Positions 5,527 to 10,741 of a stretch of 10,741 bases of DNA are shown one piece after another; position 1 is the first letter of the stretch; every line of letters begins with the position of its first letter. This DNA comes from Clostridia bacterium (GTDB lineage: Bacteria > Bacillota_E > RBS10-35 > JAJYVN01), in the NCBI GenBank assembly GCA_027335515.1, contig DAHWHT010000261.1, positions 1 through 10,741 on the forward strand. Direction: 5' to 3'. The notes under the pieces were generated by a model. The model was not told the DNA's origin. It did no database searches and saw only the letters and a program-made list of their open reading frames with translations. A program made the translations under genes and the position numbers.

Positions 5527-5973
5527 CTACGGCTTTCGCGTGGTGCGCCCCCCGGGCGCGTCGCTTGAACCGCGCGCCGGCAGGTGCCCCAGGGCGGCGA
5601 GAAGTTCCCCCACCGTATGTCCATGATCCAGGGGGTGGCGCATGGGGCCATCCGGGTCGATCGAATAGCGGTTGCGCCGGCCCTCGCGGCGGCGGCGGAT
5701 GTAGCCGGCGGCGACCAGGTCGGCAATGATGGTCTGCGCGGCCCGTTCCGTAATGCCGACCCGGACGCCGATGTCCCGGCCGCGGATGTCCGGCTCGTCG
5801 CTGATGCACAACAGCACGTGCGCGTGGTTTGTGAGAAAGGTCCAACCGGGTTTGGGCACCGTCCCGTCGGCGGTCACCCCCGAGCCGTGCTCCGAAAGGG
5901 GCCCCGCAGCAGAGCGATCCAAATGAGGGTTCCCTCCGGGAGAACTCGCCCCTACCACGTCCGCGCGTCGCAT
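5527..5973 (-). CDS. Small winged-helix (MarR-like) transcriptional regulator
   Basis: A 148-residue DNA-binding protein. After a variable first 40 residues, the conserved core begins P-G-W-T-F-L-T-N-H-A-H-V-L-L-C-I (42-57). It continues with helices R-G-R-D-I-G-V-R-V-G-I-T-E-R-A-A-Q (64-80) and I-I-A-D-L-V-A-A-G-Y-I (82-92), and a wing R-R-R-R-E-G-R-R-N-R-Y (93-103). The tail contains M-R-H-P-L-D and V-G-E-L-L-A-A-L. The pattern matches a family of small actinobacterial winged-helix regulators of unknown ligand. ATG 5973 gives the usual length; a purine tract (AAAGGCGGG, 5989-5981) lies upstream at loose spacing. A GTG at about residue 33 is an alternative start. The frame is open further upstream to 6255, but that part overlaps the hepT-like gene. 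The target is unknown; its own promoter and the nearby toxin-antitoxin genes are possibilities. Confidence 0.75.
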   Translation of the reverse strand: MRRADVVGASSPGGNPHLDRSAAGPLSEHGSGVTADGTVPKPGWTFLTNHAHVLLCISDEPDIRGRDIGVRVGITERAAQTIIADLVAAGYIRRRREGRRNRYSIDPDGPMRHPLDHGHTVGELLAALGHLPARGSSDAPGGRTTRKP

Positions 5974-6080
5974 GGAGTGGCCCGCCTTTCCGTTTCCTGA
6001 CCGTCCGAACAACACCGCCCCACGGGCGTCACAAAACGGGTATCCCCCAGCCCCCTCCGCCCACAGCCAGCCCGGCCTGC

Positions 6081-6533
6081 TCACGCCGAGCCTACCGGGA
6101 CGCCACCGCTCCGGTCGGCGATGGCGCGTACGCGGGATTCCCAGGTAGCAAAGTCGCCCCGGTGGTCGGCGACGATCCGCTCGACCACACGCGCGTCGGT
6201 CTGCAGGTATCCTTGGACCACGACGTCGCGCAAGCGCACCATGCGCCGGACGCACGGCAGGAAGGTAGCCGGGATATCGCCACGCCGCGCCAGAATCTCC
6301 AACGCGTCCCCCGCACTTTGGGGCTCGCGCGCGTAGGGTTTGGCACAGAGGTGAAAGGTGACGTCGATCGCCTCCACGCTCGTCTGCACACTGCGAACCA
6401 TCCCTCCGTGGCTGCGGGGATCGCCCACGCGCTGCGCCGGCAATCTCCCATCGGCGGCCAACGGCTGTGAGATGGCCATCTGCTCACGCACGTGGTGAAG
6501 GCGTTCCCGCAACCGCTCGCGATCAACGGCCAT
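6081..6533 (-). CDS. hepT: HepT-like (DUF86) toxin with a substituted catalytic motif
   Basis: A 150-residue all-helical protein of the HepT/DUF86 type, the RNase toxin of the MntA-HepT toxin-antitoxin system. Family-like stretches are S-V-E-A-I-D-V-T-F-H (52-61), D-A-L-E-I-L-A-R-R-G-D-I-P (76-88) and R-R-M-V-R-L-R-D-V-V-V-Q-G-Y-L (96-110). HepT proteins normally carry R-N-x3-H-x-Y near this last position. Here it is R102-D103-x3-Q107-x-Y109: the Arg and the Tyr (the residue AMPylated by MntA in studied systems) are kept, but Asn is Asp and the catalytic His is Gln (codon CAA). The protein is therefore probably inactive as a HEPN RNase. ATG 6533 lies two bases after the TGA that would end the intact partner reading frame, the usual coupled layout. 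Family assignment rests on motif pattern and neighbour. Confidence 0.65.
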   Translation of the reverse strand: MAVDRERLRERLHHVREQMAISQPLAADGRLPAQRVGDPRSHGGMVRSVQTSVEAIDVTFHLCAKPYAREPQSAGDALEILARRGDIPATFLPCVRRMVRLRDVVVQGYLQTDARVVERIVADHRGDFATWESRVRAIADRSGGVPVGSA

Positions 6534-6535
6534 CC

Positions 6536-6911
6536 TCAGACACCGATCCCCAGGGCGACATAGAAGGTCTTTCGGAAGGGGGCCAGATCATCGTACTCCC
6601 GGCCGACCGCTTCGATGAGATCGGTGACCGTCGCGCAGAACGGCGAAGGTGAAGGCGTTGTTCCGCTGCCGGAGGATGGTCACGTGGAACGGGTGGGAGC
6701 CCAGGTGGCCCAGTCTCTCCTCCAGCTCTGCGCCGAGGTCGATTCCCCGCTGCGGGGTCAGATCAACGGTGGGGATGACCCCCAGGTCGATATCCGACCC
6801 GGGGCGAACCGTCCCCAAGGCAGAGCCAAAGAGGTACGCACCCGCCACCTCGGGAAAGGCCGCGAGGACGGCACGGATCCGGGCGCGCAGCGCGTCCCGC
6901 TCCACCACCAC
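6536..6911 (-). pseudogene. mntA: MntA-like minimal nucleotidyltransferase antitoxin, frameshifted near its 3' end
   Basis: MntA antitoxins are minimal nucleotidyltransferases that AMPylate HepT. From GTG 6911 the protein reads through A-Y-L-F-G-S-A-L-G-T-V-R-P-G-S-D-I-D-L (26-43), the G-S...D-x-D active site (G29, S30, D40, D42). It continues to A-F-T-F-A-V-L-R-D-G at about residue 95, then a short basic tail and a stop at 6590-6588 (107 residues). In another frame, from about 6628, the sequence V-T-D-L-I-E-A-V-G-R-E-Y, then D-D-L-A-P-F-R-K-T-F-Y, and V-A-L-G-I-G-V ends at TGA 6538-6536, two bases before the hepT ATG. This is how such partners normally end. A frame change, perhaps with loss of several codons, near 6626-6632 would explain both. 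The third acidic residue expected in F-x-V-T-I-L is His (76). The start is uncertain: no clear ribosome-binding site, and GTG 6908 and 6905 are also possible. A sequencing error is an alternative explanation. Confidence 0.55.
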
Positions 6912-7024
6912 TAGGTCTGTCCGCGCCGGGGCGGCGTGCGGAGAAGGCCCGACCAAAGCTTCCCCCCCCTGCGAACCCCATTCTATCCCTGCCTCGCCCA
7001 TCCAGCCAACGACGGCCGCGCCGG

Positions 7025-7052
7025 CGCCCGAACGTCGCATGGGGGTCGGGCG
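7025..7052 (-). terminator. Candidate hairpin after dabA
   Basis: CGCCCGA (7025-7031) and TCGGGCG (7046-7052) form a perfect 7-bp stem with a 14-base loop, 5 bases after the dabA stop. No T-run follows, so it would be a GC-type terminator at best. The rest of the gap to 6911 shows only an 8-base C run at 6962-6969 and no gene. Confidence 0.35.
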
Positions 7053-7057
7053 GTGGC

Positions 7058-9487
7058 TCAGGCCCCCACACCGCCCGACGCTTTCCCCCAACGCGCGGCG
7101 TCCGCAAGCCAGGGCTGCCACGCCCCCTGGCGGCGAACGTGCCACGTCGCGGCTTCATCGGACCGGGCCGCCAAGTGAAGCCATTGGCCCTCGACCAGGC
7201 GCCCAAAGGCGGTGTTGCGCGCGATCACCGCATCCAGCCGGTCCAGGGGCGCCTGAACGACCACCAGCAGGCGCAGCGGGTCGTGGTAGAGCCGCTTGCC
7301 CACGGCCACCGATTGCCACGGCAGGCCGATGCGCAGGTCGCGCCCGTCGCCGCAGAGCACGCCGATCCCGCCGACCGGGTTGTGCAGGGTCTTGTCACCG
7401 GCCCCGAACACATCGGGATCCACCGAGGAAAAGTAATACTGAGCGTTGATCCATTGGGCGACGACGACCGGGCCGGCAAGAATGCCCTCCAGGAGGCTCG
7501 CGTCGGGGTCCAACTCGGGCGCGTACGAGTGCAAAAAGACACGCCCAGCCAGGTCCACACCGGCGGTCAGCGATCGAGGACCCACCACAAAGGCGGCGTT
7601 GCGCGCCAGGCCCCACTCCGGACGCAGTTGGGCCCAGTCGGCGGCCCGACGCGCCAGGTGGGCGGCCACGACACGTCCACTCCGGATCGCGGGGGCACCC
7701 GGAAGGCCCTCAACCCGCTCCGCGGCGCACCGCGCCCCCGCCGTCGCCAGGTCCGTGGTCAGACGCGCCAGTTGGGCGTGAAAGCGTTCGGGGATAAGGT
7801 GGTGGTCGAGGATGGCAACCGCGTCCGTCGTGGTGGTGTGCTCCGCGGCCACAAACCACGTGTCGCGTGAAACGCGGATGCCGCGTTCCGCCAGGGCCGA
7901 CCGTACGTCCGGCGCGTTCAGGGCGGCCGCGGCGACCCGGGCGCTGGGGCCGCCGGGCGCACCCGCGCAGGCACCGCAGTCCAAAGACGCGGCGTGCGGA
8001 TTGGCCGCCGTACGTCCCCGGTGGCCGCAGAGCACGACCAGTGGGGCGAAATCGCGGGTCAGACCCATGGTCGAAAGCGCGGCCTCGGCAAATCGGATGC
8101 GCGCCTCCAGCGGCAGCCCGCCGGTGTCCGCCGCATCCAGCACCGTCGGCGCGGCCGCCTCCCGCGCCAGCCGCGGCCAAGCCGTGCGCAGGATGGCCGC
8201 CGGCCACAGCCACCACCCGAGCATCTCGACCAGGGCAAAGGCCGCGCCGGGCGTGGACTTCGCCGCGCGCCACGCGGTATGCCAGGCCGCCAGGCGCTCG
8301 CGCAGCCGCATGTGGCCGGCCGCCGCCCCATCCGGAGCCGGGCGTTCGCGCACGGTGGCCTCCGGCCGCATCAGCACCGGGCAGCGGGGCGTGGCATCCC
8401 GCTCCCCCAGGCCCGCCACGGCGACGGGGAACCCGAAGAATCCGGCGAAACCGTACGTGGCGTAGGGTCCCAACGCCTCCAAGTGGCGACGCAAGCGTTC
8501 CGAGCGGGCGTCGATGCAAAAGACGAGTTGCGCCCGCGCAGCCCCGGAGCCCTGGCTGGCCGGCTGGGCGTCCAGCCGCCCAAGCAGCTCGTCGCGGTAG
8601 CGCCGCTCGTGAGCCTCCAACCAGATGGCCGCCAGGGTCTTCCACGCCGCATCCGAATCCCCCGCCGGAACGGAAACGGCGCCGGCCGTATCGCCAAGGA
8701 GGACTTCGTAGCTCAGGCGTACCGCCAAGAGATCGACGAGCCCCAGGGGAGGGGACGAGACGTCGGGCCCGGCCCAGTCCTGCCGCCAGCGCGCATAGCT
8801 TCCCCAACCGGGCAGCCGGGCCAAGCGGACGCGCAGCTCGTCGACCCGGCGCCCTTGCGGCACACCCAGGCGGGCCAATGCCTCCAGAATCGCATCCTCT
8901 GGATCGGCCGGCAGGTCGGCAGCGGACCGAAGGCCGTGGCGGCGCAACAGCGGGTCGTGGACCGCGGCCGTCCGCCAGCAGCGATACAGCCCGGTCGTGC
9001 GCCCCCCCAATGCCCAGCCCGCCGCGCCCTCGTCGGTGAAGGCGGCACAAAACGCCGCCACCCGATCGTCCACCACCCCGGAGGCGGTCACCCCGCCCTG
9101 CCGGACGGCGCATCCGGGTGCGTCCACAGCCGCGGCGGGCCGCTCCAGCCAGGCGTGCAGCGCCGCCAGGCCTGGGGCGCCGTCGGGGTGGCGTTCCGCC
9201 AGAACGGCGGCGAGGTCGGCATCGGTGACGCGGCCCGCGTCGTGGGCCGCCTTCATGAAGGCGGGCGACGGATAGCCGCAGACCGGCAGCCATCGGCCCG
9301 CCTCGCGGACGGCCGCCTCGAATCCGCGCTCCAGCAGCCCGTCCAAGGGGTTCACCGCGATGAACCCCTCCAGCGGCCACATCGGCGCCAAGAGCCGCGC
9401 CGCCTCCGCCACATCCTCCGCCAGTCGCTGCCGCTCAGCCACAGCAACCCCGCGGGACCGCACTTCGCTCAGATCGGTTGCTTTCAC
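7058..9487 (-). CDS. dabA: DabA (DUF2309/UPF0753), inorganic-carbon uptake complex subunit
   Basis: DabA is the cytoplasmic, carbonic-anhydrase-like subunit of the DabAB complex, which accumulates bicarbonate using the cation gradient drawn on by DabB. The 809-residue length is normal for the family. The N-terminal region has L-E-G-F-I-A-V-N-P-L-D-G (39-50). The zinc site is complete: C324 and D326 in V-F-C-I-D-A-R-S-E, H489 in L-C-G-H-R-G and C504 in S-L-D-C-G-A-C. The 15-residue His-Cys spacing equals that of the characterised Halothiobacillus protein. Conserved C-terminal blocks include F-L-H-S-Y (651-655), A-Q-W-I-N-A-Q-Y-Y-F (677-686) and D-K-T-L-H-N-P-V-G-G-I-G-V-L-x-G (698-713). The start is GTG 9487, with AGGAGG at 9500-9495 and a 7-base gap, overlapping the dabB stop as GTGA. 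An upstream ATG at about 9511 lacks such a site, and the open frame beyond it (to 9958) overlaps dabB. It appears functional. Confidence 0.93.
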   Translation of the reverse strand: MKATDLSEVRSRGVAVAERQRLAEDVAEAARLLAPMWPLEGFIAVNPLDGLLERGFEAAVREAGRWLPVCGYPSPAFMKAAHDAGRVTDADLAAVLAERHPDGAPGLAALHAWLERPAAAVDAPGCAVRQGGVTASGVVDDRVAAFCAAFTDEGAAGWALGGRTTGLYRCWRTAAVHDPLLRRHGLRSAADLPADPEDAILEALARLGVPQGRRVDELRVRLARLPGWGSYARWRQDWAGPDVSSPPLGLVDLLAVRLSYEVLLGDTAGAVSVPAGDSDAAWKTLAAIWLEAHERRYRDELLGRLDAQPASQGSGAARAQLVFCIDARSERLRRHLEALGPYATYGFAGFFGFPVAVAGLGERDATPRCPVLMRPEATVRERPAPDGAAAGHMRLRERLAAWHTAWRAAKSTPGAAFALVEMLGWWLWPAAILRTAWPRLAREAAAPTVLDAADTGGLPLEARIRFAEAALSTMGLTRDFAPLVVLCGHRGRTAANPHAASLDCGACAGAPGGPSARVAAAALNAPDVRSALAERGIRVSRDTWFVAAEHTTTTDAVAILDHHLIPERFHAQLARLTTDLATAGARCAAERVEGLPGAPAIRSGRVVAAHLARRAADWAQLRPEWGLARNAAFVVGPRSLTAGVDLAGRVFLHSYAPELDPDASLLEGILAGPVVVAQWINAQYYFSSVDPDVFGAGDKTLHNPVGGIGVLCGDGRDLRIGLPWQSVAVGKRLYHDPLRLLVVVQAPLDRLDAVIARNTAFGRLVEGQWLHLAARSDEAATWHVRRQGAWQPWLADAARWGKASGGVGA

Positions 9488-10741
9488 GATTGCGCCTCCT
9501 GCCAGCGCCATACCTTGACCCGCGGCGGTTCCCGCCGGCGCGACGGCTGCTCCCAGGCGGCCCAGAGGGCGCGGGCCTGCAGCTGGGCAACGAGGACCGA
9601 TAGCCGGCCCGTCCGGGCAGCGACGGCGCTGAGGCCGCCGACGGCAAGCAGCGCGGCCAGCAGCCACCATGGGGAGCGAAGCGCGGTGCCCGCCAGCGGC
9701 AGTTGCGGTGCCAGCCACCCCGTCACGACCGAAGACCACCACAAGCAGCCGGCACCAAGGATCGCGACACCCAGTCCACCCCACACCGGCTGCGCCGCCG
9801 CCGGGCGCCGCGCCGACCACCCCCACAGCAGCGACCCGCTCGTGACGGCGATGAAGGCGGCGGTCACAACGCCATCCCGGTGCACCAGCCACGCCGGATG
9901 CGCCAGCACGACAAGCAGCAGGAGTCCGAACGCGAGGGTGAAGGCCAGAGCCGTCCACCGCCGCGCCGGGAGCGGCGTTCGCGGCGGCGACGACTGCCGG
10001 TGGCGGACCTGCTCGTCGATTCCGTCGCCGGAGCCCAGAAACAACGCCGCCTTATACATCCCGTGCGCCACCAGGTGGAAAACGGCGACGGCGAACGCCC
10101 CCACGGCGCACTCGGCGACCATGAACCCCATCTGGCTCATGGTCGAATAGACCAGGCTCCCCTTGACGTCGGGACGTACCGCCGCCGCCACACCACCGAA
10201 GGCCGCGGTGGCCAAACCGGCGGCCAGGGCCAAGCTGGACGCGACCGGGGAGGCGCCCCAAAGCGGGCTCAGACGAATCAGCAGGAATCCGCCCGCGTTC
10301 ACGACCCCGGCGTGGAGCAGAGCCGAGACCGGTGTCGGCGCCGCGAGCGTCGCGGGCAGCCAGCGCGGTCCCGGCCACAGGGCCCCGCGCACGATGGCGG
10401 CCAAAACGATGAGCAGGGCGACGGCATCCGCGGCCGTCAAGCGCACGAGTCCCAGCGCAAGGTGCGCCGCACTCAGCCGCGCTTCCGCCGCGCCCAGGTG
10501 GAACAGAGAGGGGTCACCCACCACCCGCCAGAGGATGGCAATCGCTCCGAGCAACGCGGCGTCGCCGAGCATGAGGCCGGCGGCGACCCGGCGCGCGGCC
10601 CCCGCCGAGCCCCCGGTGCCCGCCACGAGCCCGAGGACCGCCGCACTCGCCGCCACCCACCCGACCACCAGCCATCCCGGGGTGGCCGCGATCCCGATCA
10701 GGTCGGTGGCGGCGGCCAGCAGTTGCGACCACACCGAGAAG
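9484..10741 (-). CDS. dabB: DabB, NuoL-like membrane subunit of the inorganic-carbon uptake complex, 5'-truncated by window edge
   Basis: DabB is the polytopic membrane partner of DabA and belongs to the proton-conducting family of NuoL and Mrp antiporter subunits. 418 residues to the stop are visible; the N-terminal membrane helices lie beyond the right edge. Visible motifs are L-H-A-G-V-V-N-A-G-G-F-L-L-I-R (central conducting helices), R-P-D-V-K-G-S-L-V-Y-S-T-M-S-Q-M-G-F-M, and F-H-L-V-A-H-G-M-Y-K-A-A-L-F-L-G-S-G. The last two carry the lysines that line the ion path in this family. Several more hydrophobic helices follow, then a basic cytoplasmic tail (Q-P-S-R-R-R-E-P-P-R-V-K). The frame is open to the window end, so the GTG at 10734 is internal and not the start. 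The stop overlaps dabA's GTG by four bases. The family alone could be read as a stray NuoL-like protein; adjacency to dabA decides the assignment. Confidence 0.85.
   Translation of the reverse strand, partial: FSVWSQLLAAATDLIGIAATPGWLVVGWVAASAAVLGLVAGTGGSAGAARRVAAGLMLGDAALLGAIAILWRVVGDPSLFHLGAAEARLSAAHLALGLVRLTAADAVALLIVLAAIVRGALWPGPRWLPATLAAPTPVSALLHAGVVNAGGFLLIRLSPLWGASPVASSLALAAGLATAAFGGVAAAVRPDVKGSLVYSTMSQMGFMVAECAVGAFAVAVFHLVAHGMYKAALFLGSGDGIDEQVRHRQSSPPRTPLPARRWTALAFTLAFGLLLLVVLAHPAWLVHRDGVVTAAFIAVTSGSLLWGWSARRPAAAQPVWGGLGVAILGAGCLWWSSVVTGWLAPQLPLAGTALRSPWWLLAALLAVGGLSAVAARTGRLSVLVAQLQARALWAAWEQPSRRREPPRVKVWRWQEAQS

Noticed and set aside
5974..6255. Upstream extension of the winged-helix regulator frame to 6255
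   Set aside because: It would overlap hepT by about 175 bases, and its sequence is Arg-rich with no homology pattern.
6961..6970. Run of eight C residues as a slippery site affecting the nucleotidyltransferase gene
   Set aside because: It lies upstream of the likely start at 6911, so slippage there would not affect the protein; the true frame break is near 6630.
9488..9958. N-terminal extension of the dabA frame into dabB
   Set aside because: The extension is a shadow of dabB. GTG 9487 has an ideal ribosome-binding site and gives the normal family length.
7994..10150. Long plus-strand open frame (718 codons) opposite dabA and dabB
   Set aside because: It is antisense to two clearly homologous genes, has a low-complexity Arg/Pro/Gly/Gln composition, and arises from third-position GC bias in a 70% GC genome.

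Overview
The window is about 70% GC and densely coded. Nearly all genes lie on the minus strand; the only plus-strand gene is a sensor kinase. Several families point to an actinobacterial or neighbouring high-GC lineage: a CutR/CutS-like two-component pair, tandem C-M-R-A-H-G / F-P-D-P lipoprotein domains, a peptidoglycan-binding-domain efflux adaptor, and a small winged-helix regulator. The copper-amine-oxidase-type stalk domain and the DabAB pair are also common in high-GC Firmicutes, so the phylum is an inference and not a firm call.

Left part (1 to about 2960, minus strand): an envelope gene set transcribed right to left. It holds a lipoprotein with two copies of a Cys/His domain (2354-2956), overlapped by one base by a secreted stalk-domain protein (1113-2354). 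After a 129-base gap with two GC-rich hairpins comes a membrane-fusion/efflux adaptor (TTG start at 983) that runs off the left edge. Adaptors of this kind are normally followed by an ABC exporter, which would lie outside the window.

Centre (3073-5390): a sensor histidine kinase (plus strand) and its OmpR/PhoB-class response regulator (minus strand) face each other. Both promoter regions carry the same 20-base element, 18/20 identical and in the same orientation relative to the gene. It contains two GTTATG half-sites exactly 11 bases apart and sits just upstream of a -10-like hexamer. This looks like an autoregulatory binding site. The kinase-side copy lies in the divergent region shared with the lipoprotein operon, which ties the envelope genes to the two-component system.

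Right-centre (5527-6911, minus strand): a 148-residue winged-helix regulator, then a HepT-like toxin gene and its MntA-like nucleotidyltransferase partner. The MntA-like gene appears frameshifted near its 3' end, and the HepT-like protein has Gln where the catalytic His belongs, so the module looks decayed or repurposed.

Right end (7058-10741, minus strand): dabB (cut by the right edge) and dabA, overlapping by four bases (GTGA). Together they encode an energy-coupled inorganic-carbon uptake complex, with all four expected DabA zinc-site residues present.

No gene-free stretch exceeds 300 bases; the longest is 5298-5526, which holds the response-regulator promoter. I saw no tRNA, rRNA, insertion sequence or CRISPR array.
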